Notes under the pieces: model-generated
Told to the model about the DNA's origin: nothing
Databases searched by the model: none
The model's input: the letters and a program-made list of their open reading frames with translations, nothing else
Shown: positions 16,107 through 23,853 of the stretch, in pieces
How the letters are laid out: every line of letters begins with the position of its first letter
Position numbering within the stretch: position 1 is the stretch's first letter
Assembly (NCBI GenBank): GCA_900299205.1
Contig: OMIW01000173.1
Location: forward strand, 1 to 27,286
From: Pseudomonadota bacterium
Lineage (GTDB): Bacteria > Bdellovibrionota_C > UBA2361 > OMIW01
DNA: 27,286 nt
Direction of reading: 5' to 3'
Position numbers and translations under genes: made by a program

Positions 16107-18989
16107 ATGGGACACTCAATTCCCGTCTGGGAGCTTGCGAAGACCCGGGCACTCGGGACAGCTGTTGCGCCCGATGCGGGGCCTATGCCCACTCTCCCCT
16201 CTGCAATCGGGCTCACAGGTGCTGACGCCGCAGAACGACTCCGCCGGTACGGTCCCAACGAATTCCCGCCACCACCACGCCCTCGACTAATTCTCCGCTT
16301 CATAAATCAGCTCACCCACTTTATGGCCCTCCTTCTTTGGGTTGCCGGTGCGCTGGCTTTTATAGCGGGGACCCCGCTGATTGGTATCGCGATCTGGGCC
16401 GTTGTCCTGATTAACGGAGTCTTCAGCTTTGCTCAGGAGTACCGGGCCGAGCGAGCACTCGCTGCACTTACCGAACTACTCCCCCTTCACGCAAAAGTGT
16501 ACCGAGACGGAGCCCTCACCATTATTCCCGCGCGAGAGCTTGTGATCGGGGATGTCGTTGAACTTGAAGAGGGTGACAAGGTTCCCACCGATGCACGACT
16601 TATCACTGCCCAGGGGCTTCTTGTCGAAATGTCCGCAATTACCGGCGAATCGGTGCCGGTAGTTCGCGAGGCTCTCTCTCATCGCCCCCTCGCCTTGTCG
16701 TCTGAAGAACCCTTTCCTCCCCCGATTCATCAGAGGGTCGGGGACGCTACAACAATCGTCCTTGCGGGTACTACTGTTCTCGCAGGGACCGGTCGCGCTC
16801 TTACTTATGCAACCGGCGCGCACACCGAATGTGGTCACCTAGCGTCCCTTGCCACCGCTGCCGAAAAAGCTCCTAACCGACTCGAGGTCGAGATAAGCCA
16901 TATCGTCGAGATCATCACCATCATAGCCTGTTCGATGGGGATTGCTGTTTTTGCGATCGCGTATGGTGTTATCGGGCTTCACCCCATCGACAGTCTTATG
17001 CTCGGGATTGGCATCCTCGTTGCGAATGTTCCCGAGGGCCTCCTTCCGACTGTTAGCGTCGCGCTTGCGCTCGGGGTGCAACGGATGGCACGCACCAATG
17101 CTCTCGTGAGAAAACTCTCCGCGATCGAGGGGCTGAGCGCCGTCTCCGTACTCTGCACCGACAAAACGGGCACCCTCACCCAAAATTCGATGACGGTGCA
17201 CGCAGTATGGACACCTGATGATGGTGACTCTGGATCGCCTCCGTCATGTCAAACCATTACCTCCTTCGCACCATCTCCCCCCCAAAATCTCACCACTCCC
17301 GCCGCCCACCTCCTCCTCGCTGCTGCCGCTATCTGCACGCACCATCACCGCGATGAAAAAAGGGGACATCCGACGCAACCGACCGAGATCGGTGATCCTA
17401 CCGAGACCGCCATCCGAGAGGCCGCTTCAGCTTCGGGAACTCCCCTCTCCGAAATTCTTGCTGAGCTCAGCATTGTCGACGAACTTTCCTTCGATTCGCG
17501 CCGACGGATGATGAGCGTGATCATAGAGCTATCCGAATCAGTTCCTCCTTCACACCCCGTGCGCATCCTCTCTCCTCACACCCGCATACTCGTAATTACC
17601 AAGGGGGCTCCTGACTCGATCCTGAAACGAGCAACTCACCTCTATCGAGGAGGAACCACCGAATCGCTCACGTCCGAGCGACGTCGTCACCTCGCGACCA
17701 TCTATGACACGATTGCCCGTCGTGGTTTTCGGGTTCTTGCGGTTGCATTCCGCACTATCGAGCGATCTGTTCCTCCCGATCACCGTGATGCGATCGAGCA
17801 CGACCTAGTCATGCTCGGATTCATCGCTCTTTTTGATCCGATTCGTCCCGAAGTACCGAACGCGATCGCCTCGTGCAGAGAAGCGGGGATATCAATCTGC
17901 ATGATTACAGGAGATTACGGAGCGACCGCCCACGCGATAGGAGAGATGATCGGGCTGCACGGGAGTTCAGAAAAGCCGATTACCGGAGACGAGGTTGCCA
18001 CAATGAGCGATGGGCAGCTGCGCAACCTTCTTCACGCTCACCCAGGCGGTATCTTCGCCCGAATGGACCCTGACCAAAAACTCCGACTCGTGCAGACCCT
18101 TCGGGATCTTGGGCACGTCGTCGCGGTGACTGGCGATGGGGTGAACGATGCACCCGCGCTTAAAGCCGCCCATGTTGGTTTTGCTATGGGTCAACGGGGA
18201 ACTGATGTCGCACGAGAAGTCGCAGATGTCGTCCTTCTCGATGATAATTTTGCCACGATTGTTTCTGCGATCGCCCAAGGCCGAGCGACATTTGATAATA
18301 TTCGTCGATTCCTCACCTACATCCTCGCATCGAATATTCCCGAACTGGTACCTTTTATCTGTATGGCGGCGCTCGGTATTCCACCCGCCTTGACCATCAT
18401 TCAGATTCTCCTTGTGGATCTGGGGACTGACCTTGCACCAGCGGTCGCGCTCGGCATGGAAAAACCGGCACACGATGTGATGAAGCGCCCTCCGATCCAG
18501 CCGGGTGAACGAATCCTCACCTGGCGGCTCGTCGGTCGCGCGTATGGACTCCTCGGAGTGGGAGAGTCAATCGCCGCAATGGGTGCATTTTTTTTGGTGT
18601 GGTACACGAATGGATACGGACTTGCCCAGATGCAAGGGGCAACTCGAGCACTTCTTACCGGCACCGCGTCCCTCGAGGCGATGCAGCTCTACGCCACCGC
18701 AACCGCTGCAACATTTTTAACGATAGTCTCATGCCAGATGGGAAATGTGTTCGCCTGTCGCTCTGAGCGGCTCGCCGTATGGCGCCAATCCCGACCCGCC
18801 AATCGACTCCTCTGGATAGGCCTCACCGTTGAAGCGCTACTTCTCCTCTCTATCGGACACCTCCCCCTCGGTTATCACCTATTCGGCAATGAGCCGCTGA
18901 GCGAGCCCGTTTGGGGTTGGCTCCTGGCATCTCCCCTCGCACTTATCTGCCTCGATGGAATTGCAAAAAGGGTACGGCGGCAGAGATGA
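16107..18989 (+). CDS. P2-type cation-transporting ATPase resembling Na+,K+-ATPase alpha subunit
   Basis: This 960-residue pump has an N-terminal cation-ATPase domain (GLTGADAAERLRRYGPNEF), TGES (179-182), the M4 motif VANVPEGLLPTVS (E310), the phosphorylation site DKTGTLTQN (D352), TGDGVNDAPA (D677, D681), M5 YILASNIPELVPF and M6 LLVDLGTDLAPA (D771, D775). By alignment to Na+,K+-ATPase, E327, S775, N776, E779, D804 and D808 are all retained, and the loop after M6 (MKRPP) also matches. The M8 segment CQMGNVFACRSERL has Asn where animal Na+,K+-ATPase has D926, a residue of the third Na+ site. It therefore groups with P2C pumps rather than SERCA-like or proton pumps. No beta subunit is encoded nearby. 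ATG 16107 has a G-rich stretch before it; ATG 16185 is an alternative start. Confidence 0.93.
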   Translation: MGHSIPVWELAKTRALGTAVAPDAGPMPTLPSAIGLTGADAAERLRRYGPNEFPPPPRPRLILRFINQLTHFMALLLWVAGALAFIAGTPLIGIAIWAVVLINGVFSFAQEYRAERALAALTELLPLHAKVYRDGALTIIPARELVIGDVVELEEGDKVPTDARLITAQGLLVEMSAITGESVPVVREALSHRPLALSSEEPFPPPIHQRVGDATTIVLAGTTVLAGTGRALTYATGAHTECGHLASLATAAEKAPNRLEVEISHIVEIITIIACSMGIAVFAIAYGVIGLHPIDSLMLGIGILVANVPEGLLPTVSVALALGVQRMARTNALVRKLSAIEGLSAVSVLCTDKTGTLTQNSMTVHAVWTPDDGDSGSPPSCQTITSFAPSPPQNLTTPAAHLLLAAAAICTHHHRDEKRGHPTQPTEIGDPTETAIREAASASGTPLSEILAELSIVDELSFDSRRRMMSVIIELSESVPPSHPVRILSPHTRILVITKGAPDSILKRATHLYRGGTTESLTSERRRHLATIYDTIARRGFRVLAVAFRTIERSVPPDHRDAIEHDLVMLGFIALFDPIRPEVPNAIASCREAGISICMITGDYGATAHAIGEMIGLHGSSEKPITGDEVATMSDGQLRNLLHAHPGGIFARMDPDQKLRLVQTLRDLGHVVAVTGDGVNDAPALKAAHVGFAMGQRGTDVAREVADVVLLDDNFATIVSAIAQGRATFDNIRRFLTYILASNIPELVPFICMAALGIPPALTIIQILLVDLGTDLAPAVALGMEKPAHDVMKRPPIQPGERILTWRLVGRAYGLLGVGESIAAMGAFFLVWYTNGYGLAQMQGATRALLTGTASLEAMQLYATATAATFLTIVSCQMGNVFACRSERLAVWRQSRPANRLLWIGLTVEALLLLSIGHLPLGYHLFGNEPLSEPVWGWLLASPLALICLDGIAKRVRRQR

Positions 18990-19014
18990 CCATCACTGTT
19001 TTTTTGGATATAAT
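18986..19014 (+). promoter_or_regulatory. Candidate sigma-70 promoter for rlmI
   Basis: A perfect TATAAT (19009-19014) lies 17 bases after ATGACC (18986-18991; 4 of 6 matches to TTGACA). It overlaps the ATPase stop codon and would give an rlmI leader of nearly 200 bases, which contains the inverted repeats described separately. Confidence 0.5.
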
Positions 19015-19079
19015 GCCTGCCTAATTCCACCATCACCCGCAACCTCTTCGGGGTGCTGGGCAAACACCCGCCGGGGGGA

Positions 19080-19206
19080 GATAACTAACTATTCACAAAA
19101 AACCGCCGACGAACCTCTACCGAGTCGAGCCAGCAAAATCACCCCAGCTTTTCATGCTTTTGATGTCTTTCGAATAACTCGAAAAAAGGTGGGCTGAATA
19201 GTTATC
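19080..19206. repeat. Inverted repeat in the rlmI leader
   Basis: The left arm GATAACTAACTATTCA (19080-19095) is the reverse complement of the right arm TGAATAGTTATC (19195-19206), except for a 4-base ACTA insertion in the left arm. Between them is a perfect hairpin, TTTCGA (19168-19173), ATAAC, TCGAAA (19179-19184). No flanking target-site duplication is visible. The right arm directly abuts AGGA (19207-19210), the probable Shine-Dalgarno of rlmI, eight bases before its ATG. Confidence 0.6.
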
Positions 19207-19218
19207 AGGATAGTTTGT

Positions 19219-20427
19219 ATGCCCTACTTTAACCAACCCGAAAAACCGATTCACCTCACCCTCAATCACGACCTCCGGTGGGCCCTTCAGAGTGGTTTTC
19301 CGTGGATCTACGCTCCCGCGGTTACTATCCCTTCGCACGCGCGGTGTGGCGATTTCGCTCTTCTCAAGGACAGCAAAGGTGCAATTCTTGCCAAAGGATT
19401 CTGTGACCCCCAATCACACCTCGCCTTTCGGGTGCTTACCGTCGATCGCCCCTCGTTCGGAGATGAAACCGTTTTATCGCGGCTTCGTGATGCAAGTGCG
19501 CTTCGCGCTGCAGTAATACCCCCAGATACCAATTCCTTCCGACTTATCAATGGCGAGGGAGATCGATTACCGGGGCTTGTGATAGACCAGTATGGAACCT
19601 CGGCAGTGATTAAAACCGATGGCCCCGGTCCTGCTGCATTCTGGCGCGCCCCCTCGTTTGCGGAGTGGCTTCATCACGAAAGGGGCATCGATACGGTATA
19701 CCTCCGGGGAAGAGATTCTCGCGGTGATGCTCCCACCCCCGATGCCCCGCATCCTATTTTCGGCGAGCCGAGCTCCCCCGAGGTCATCATCACTGAGGGG
19801 GGACACCGATTTATCGTTAACCTCGTTTTAGGTCAAAAGACCGGTTTTTTCCTCGATCAACGGGAAAATCGTCGCCGAATCGGAGAGCTTGCCCCGCACC
19901 GCCGTACCCTGAATCTATTTGGTTACACCGGTGGATTTTCGGTTTACGCGGGATGCGGAGGGGCTTCCTACGTCGACACCGTGGACAGCGCCGCCCCGGC
20001 AATTGCCCTCGCAGAGCGTAATTGGCTTCTCAATAACCTCCCCCCGCACAATCACCGCGGTATCGTCGCTGACGTATTCACCTTCCTCGAAGAGGCGCGA
20101 CAGGCAACCCAGCAGTGGGACCTCATCATCGTTGACCCTCCCTCGTTCGTTCATCAAGCGTCCCAGGTCGAGGCCGCGGTCGCCAGCTATGAGCGCCTTT
20201 TTACCGCCGCCACTCAGGTAGCAGCACCAAACGCACTCGTCGCGTTCGCCTCGTGCTCAAGCAAAATAACCCTCCCTATCTTCGAAACAACGATTCGCAC
20301 TGCGATATCCCGTGCCCGCCGCCGCGCCCGCGTCATCGCCACCACCACCCAACCCCCCGATCACCCTTACCCTCTTGCGTGCGAGGACCTGCAATATTTA
20401 CGATTTGTAGTGGTGGCGGTCGAGTAA
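19219..20427 (+). CDS. rlmI: 23S rRNA cytosine-C5 methyltransferase, RlmI-like (PUA plus SAM domain)
   Basis: This 402-residue protein has the RlmI/COG1092 layout. An N-terminal PUA RNA-binding domain (about 10-90) is followed by SFRLINGEGDRLPGLVIDQY (106-125). The methyltransferase domain has QKTGFFLDQRENR (206-218), the SAM motif LNLFGYTGGFSVYA (231-244), VDPPSF (305-310) and a SCSSK block (345-349) with the candidate catalytic Cys346. In E. coli RlmI methylates C1962 of 23S rRNA. ATG 19219 has AGGA eight bases upstream. The gene is preceded by a structured leader and followed immediately by two hairpins. The specific target site is inferred from the family; other COG1092 members could modify a different cytosine. 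Confidence 0.88.
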   Translation: MPYFNQPEKPIHLTLNHDLRWALQSGFPWIYAPAVTIPSHARCGDFALLKDSKGAILAKGFCDPQSHLAFRVLTVDRPSFGDETVLSRLRDASALRAAVIPPDTNSFRLINGEGDRLPGLVIDQYGTSAVIKTDGPGPAAFWRAPSFAEWLHHERGIDTVYLRGRDSRGDAPTPDAPHPIFGEPSSPEVIITEGGHRFIVNLVLGQKTGFFLDQRENRRRIGELAPHRRTLNLFGYTGGFSVYAGCGGASYVDTVDSAAPAIALAERNWLLNNLPPHNHRGIVADVFTFLEEARQATQQWDLIIVDPPSFVHQASQVEAAVASYERLFTAATQVAAPNALVAFASCSSKITLPIFETTIRTAISRARRRARVIATTTQPPDHPYPLACEDLQYLRFVVVAVE

Positions 20428-20483
20428 GCAGCACCACGCTGCATCTCAGGACGGGCAACCGACATCTCACCCGTAGCCCTGAG
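20428..20483 (+). other. Tandem RNA hairpins between rlmI and the GT87-like gene
   Basis: Directly after the rlmI stop, GCAGC (20428-20432) pairs with GCTGC (20438-20442) over a 5-base loop. Next, CTCAGG-ACGGG (20445-20455) pairs with CCCGT (20470-20474) and CCTGAG (20478-20483), an 11-bp stem with a 3-base bulge and a 14-base loop. No T-tract follows. The second stem ends nine bases before the next ATG, and the only purine-rich stretch ahead of that start (GAGAG) lies partly inside it. Confidence 0.55.
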
Positions 20484-20492
20484 AGACTCACC

Positions 20493-21719
20493 ATGCTCAC
20501 CCGACACGAAATCCTGCTATTCTTCGTAAGCACCGTCGTCCTGTTCGTTGCCCTGATCTATTCTCCGTGGGGCACGCTACCGCTGTTCGACGCGAATGGC
20601 GAGGTGCGGGATTTTGCTTTCTACCTCGCCACCGTATCGGGATTCATCGATCATAAAACAACAGGGATGGCAAATCCTCAGGCGATTCTTGATTCCTTGC
20701 GGCTCGTCCTCGGCATTATCGCCCCCGAGGGGGCCAAGCCCGGTCCAAACGGATTATCTCCTACAGCGCTGACTATCTGGTTTCCCCTGCTTTTCCCGTT
20801 ACGATTCAGTATCAATGCAGCATTCTGCGCTTGGCTAGCTACCTCCCTTTCCCTTCTCTTGCTGATCAGCGTTCGCCTTTGGAGGGAATCCGTTCCGAAT
20901 GACACCTTCGCTCGAGCGACTATCCTAGCGCTCACCATCGCCGTTCTTACATCAGCGGTGACAAGGACCTGCCTTGATATTGGCCAAACAAGCCTTTTCG
21001 CCGCCGGACTCTTGGGAATTCTCGCCCGGAATTTACGAACGCAATCAATTCCCTCCTCTCGGAGTTGGTGGCTTGGGTTCATTCTTTTTTTGCTATCTCT
21101 CAAATCTCATTATTTCATGATTGGTCTTGGGATGCTTGCAATCGAACGCCAATGGCGTTCCATACTTTTGGGCTGTAGTCTTATCTCCGTTGCTGTGCTG
21201 ATGCTGGATCCTTACGGCGACCAGCGACTAGTACCAGATTTCCTCCGGACTATGGAGCATTTTTCGGGGATCGATGACTCGGGAGATAACGGTTTTTATC
21301 GCGGAGAATTTGCTTCGAGCACCCCCACATGGCTCACGGTTACCGAGGGAATACTACCCGATCCCCTTCGACACTTCGTCAATACCGCCGCCGTCATCAT
21401 CGGAGCACTCAGTCTCGTGACTCTTTTCATCCGTTCAAAAGCAATACCAACCACAAAACGCCTCACCGCCGCCTCCGCGATTATGACGGGAGTCTATCTT
21501 TGTTTCTCCCCCTACCTTGGGTTTTACGAGCAGCTCCTGCTCATCGTACCACTCATCACCGGTGCTGAGCCCGAGCTATTCCACTCCCGAAGAGCCACCC
21601 TCCTCATGCTTGTCGGCGTGATGCTCTCGCTGTCATCACTCCCTTTGAAGGGAATGGTGTGGGCGAGTAAAGTGGCAGTGATGGGTGGGATACTGACCAT
21701 TTCTCGCGCTAATCGTTGA
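20493..21719 (+). CDS. Multi-pass membrane protein, GT87 (DUF2029)-like
   Basis: From ATG 20493 this is a 408-residue integral membrane protein with about ten hydrophobic helices, the first right after the start (LLFFVSTVVLFVALIYSPWG). Weak GT87 features are an N-terminal outward loop with an acidic residue (NGEVRDFAFYLATVSG), a DIGQTSLFAAGLLGIL segment resembling the GQ motif, and LSLKSHYFMIGLGMLAIERQWR near the KxxP-like helix. Family knowledge: GT87 enzymes are GT-C-fold transferases that use polyprenyl-phosphate sugars on the outer face of the membrane. The frame is open upstream to 20253, but that part overlaps rlmI and is low-complexity Pro/His/Arg, so ATG 20493 is preferred. The next gene starts 20 bases after the stop. 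The substrate is unknown; the family call is tentative. Confidence 0.7.
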   Translation: MLTRHEILLFFVSTVVLFVALIYSPWGTLPLFDANGEVRDFAFYLATVSGFIDHKTTGMANPQAILDSLRLVLGIIAPEGAKPGPNGLSPTALTIWFPLLFPLRFSINAAFCAWLATSLSLLLLISVRLWRESVPNDTFARATILALTIAVLTSAVTRTCLDIGQTSLFAAGLLGILARNLRTQSIPSSRSWWLGFILFLLSLKSHYFMIGLGMLAIERQWRSILLGCSLISVAVLMLDPYGDQRLVPDFLRTMEHFSGIDDSGDNGFYRGEFASSTPTWLTVTEGILPDPLRHFVNTAAVIIGALSLVTLFIRSKAIPTTKRLTAASAIMTGVYLCFSPYLGFYEQLLLIVPLITGAEPELFHSRRATLLMLVGVMLSLSSLPLKGMVWASKVAVMGGILTISRANR

Positions 21720-21739
21720 TATTTTGCAGTCGGAGAAAA

Positions 21740-23686
21740 ATGGAAAGAGAAGAACAGGCAGCCAAAGCTGCCTTCACCAGATATCAGGAGCAATCACTAC
21801 CAAAGTCATTTCGCTGGAGAGAAGGTATCATATGCTTTTTCTTCGCCTTAATCTTGAGCAGCGAGTTTCCCATAGCTAAATTTATCTTTGGACGGGATAG
21901 CACTCTGAATTTCTCTGACCCCGACGAATTCTATTACGTGCCTCTCGCTCATAACATGGGGAGTCAACCGTTTTTGGAATTTATCACCTCGGGTTTAGCT
22001 GCAAAGAATATATCGCAAAATTCAGAAATTCAGACCTCGGTGATTTCCAAGCCGCGTTTTCTTGTCCCCTATGATCTGACTTTTTATCTTCTCGGTCGTT
22101 TAATAATCCTGTCAGGCATATCCCTTGCGTCGTTTGCTTACCTCCTTGATGTCACATCAATCACCCTTGGACTGTGGATTTTTTGGAGGCTTTTTTTTCA
22201 GATTGGACTCACCTACCAAACGTCCTTTTTTGGTGCTGCATGGTCCGTTGTTTTCCCTTGGATACTCAGCCCACATCAAGCAAACCTGACTCCTGTAATC
22301 CGGCTTGGTGCATTTCAATTCTTTCCGCCATCGGCAGATATTTTTCCTTCCATTCCCCTCGCTAGATTTGGCTCAACCCAACTTTCGGTGCTCCTGTTTG
22401 GCCTATCTCTCACCTACCTCCTCCGCATTTTTATCGTGAATCAGGGGGAGGCGCGCAAACATGGAAGAGGATTGGAGATAGTAAAGGCAGGTGTCATATG
22501 GGGAGTGTCAATCTACGTCTACGCATTTTCGTTCATTGTTATCTCATTATTTTGGGCGATTACCTCTCTTTTTACATTGAGGCGTTTCTCAACACGACAA
22601 TGGTTGACGTACGTTGGAGCTCTTGGTGGCGTAGCCATGAGTATTGCACTGCCGGGGGCAGTAATCCTATGGGCCTCAGCAGGTTGCTATGAGAGCAACT
22701 TGGTTAGCAATCACTCGATACACCATCTGTACGTTTATTCTCTTGAGTGGATCTCGATTGGAGTTATCGCCTTAGCCCTCTATATGAAGGCTATTTCATC
22801 GGTCGTCAGACGGATCGCCCTGATAATTTTTGTTTCTGCTTTCGCATTGCACCTCGCTTTTTTGATTCAGCCACTGACCGGTAAGCTTACCACTCCCTAT
22901 CATTTTCATCTATTTTATCTGACTCCCCTATTTTCTGGTCTTGCTGCTGGTGGTATCGCAGAATCGATGAGTAAATGGGCGAATCGTCAGTATAATTTTA
23001 TCATCCTCTTGGGAGTTGTTTTGTTTGGGCTTTCTGTATCTAACATCTGGTCAATTCAACAATTTGTGACGGCCAATTCCGAGTCTCAGATGATTCAATC
23101 TGTCGCAGCTCTTCCAAAGTCATCGGTTGTCGCTTCTATCGATTTTTTACATGCATTTCGAAGAAAAGGCTCATCCTCAATTGACACTACACGGTCCGGT
23201 CTTCTCCTGCCGACCCTTGGACCAGTAATTTTCCCCCCTAATTTTACTCTCAACCGCGTGCTAAGCTCAGAATACCATCCCTATCTCTCAAACGAACTAC
23301 TCCTCGGCTGGATTTATTCCGGAGATTTGAATCTCGCAGGCCCCTGCCCAGAACATCCACCCACCTATATCGAAGATCTGCCGACCGGCATCGTGATGTG
23401 GGTCATCTACCAAAGAATTGCGTTCTGTCAGGCAGGAGATGCACTTCTCTCCCAAAGAACCCAATCCGAGCGAAATCAGCTCCGCTGCGATTTAGCAAAA
23501 CGACCTACCAATCAAATCACCCACATCATTCACGATACCGAGATTGTAAAAAAACCTCCTTCCCTGTGGGACGGCAAAACCGATGAAATATGGCATTCCA
23601 ACGATGGACGCTACCGTCTTCTCCGGGTTGACTGGGCCCTGATGGTTGAGGAGGCGTGTGCCGGTTCTAACGGCACAACCACTTAA
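21740..23686 (+). CDS. Large multi-pass membrane protein, probable GT-C-type glycosyltransferase
   Basis: This 648-residue protein (ATG 21740, GGAG four bases upstream; a TTG at 21716 overlaps the previous stop) has a first helix near residues 28-48, then the acidic loop NFSDPDEFYYVPLAHNM. This resembles the first periplasmic loop of GT-C enzymes, where acidic residues bind metal or act in catalysis. About ten further helices follow, then a soluble C-terminal domain from roughly residue 455 with several Cys (AGPCPEH, AFCQAGD, LRCDLA) likely outside the cytoplasm. No named family is certain. It sits between a GT87-like gene and a GT2 polyprenyl-phosphate glycosyltransferase, which fits use of a lipid-linked sugar. 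Its codons look more AT-rich than those of argS or the ATPases, hinting at separate ancestry. Confidence 0.7.
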   Translation: MEREEQAAKAAFTRYQEQSLPKSFRWREGIICFFFALILSSEFPIAKFIFGRDSTLNFSDPDEFYYVPLAHNMGSQPFLEFITSGLAAKNISQNSEIQTSVISKPRFLVPYDLTFYLLGRLIILSGISLASFAYLLDVTSITLGLWIFWRLFFQIGLTYQTSFFGAAWSVVFPWILSPHQANLTPVIRLGAFQFFPPSADIFPSIPLARFGSTQLSVLLFGLSLTYLLRIFIVNQGEARKHGRGLEIVKAGVIWGVSIYVYAFSFIVISLFWAITSLFTLRRFSTRQWLTYVGALGGVAMSIALPGAVILWASAGCYESNLVSNHSIHHLYVYSLEWISIGVIALALYMKAISSVVRRIALIIFVSAFALHLAFLIQPLTGKLTTPYHFHLFYLTPLFSGLAAGGIAESMSKWANRQYNFIILLGVVLFGLSVSNIWSIQQFVTANSESQMIQSVAALPKSSVVASIDFLHAFRRKGSSSIDTTRSGLLLPTLGPVIFPPNFTLNRVLSSEYHPYLSNELLLGWIYSGDLNLAGPCPEHPPTYIEDLPTGIVMWVIYQRIAFCQAGDALLSQRTQSERNQLRCDLAKRPTNQITHIIHDTEIVKKPPSLWDGKTDEIWHSNDGRYRLLRVDWALMVEEACAGSNGTTT

Positions 23687-23715
23687 AGAGGGACAGGCAT
23701 ATCCTTAATGTATTA

Positions 23716-23746
23716 GCAAATGAGAGTAACTTTCTGCCGTTTTTCT
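23716..23746 (+). terminator. Possible intrinsic terminator after the GT-C-like gene
   Basis: GAGAG (23722-23726), TAA, CTTTC (23730-23734) with an outer GCA/TGC closure (three-base bulge) is followed by CG and five T (23740-23744). The stem has one G-T pair, so it is weak. A second perfect 6-bp hairpin, TGATTC / GAATCA (23755-23772), follows without a T-tract. Confidence 0.4.
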
Positions 23747-23853
23747 TAATCGAATGATTCAAGTAAGAATCACGACGGGGGCGATCTTATCCAGCCCATA
23801 TCAACCATATACACGGCCAACAGAACATCTGTAAAACATCCTCAAGGATACCC

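Noticed and set aside
17967-18473. 168-codon frame antisense to the P2 ATPase
   Set aside because: It lies wholly within conserved ATPase motifs and is not protein-like.
19080-19206. Inverted repeat as a MITE or insertion-sequence remnant
   Set aside because: There is no target-site duplication, no transposase fragment and no second copy in the window, so only the repeat itself is reported.
20253-20492. Upstream extension of the GT87-like gene into rlmI
   Set aside because: The extension overlaps the conserved end of rlmI and encodes Pro/His/Arg-rich sequence; ATG 20493 sits right before the first membrane helix.
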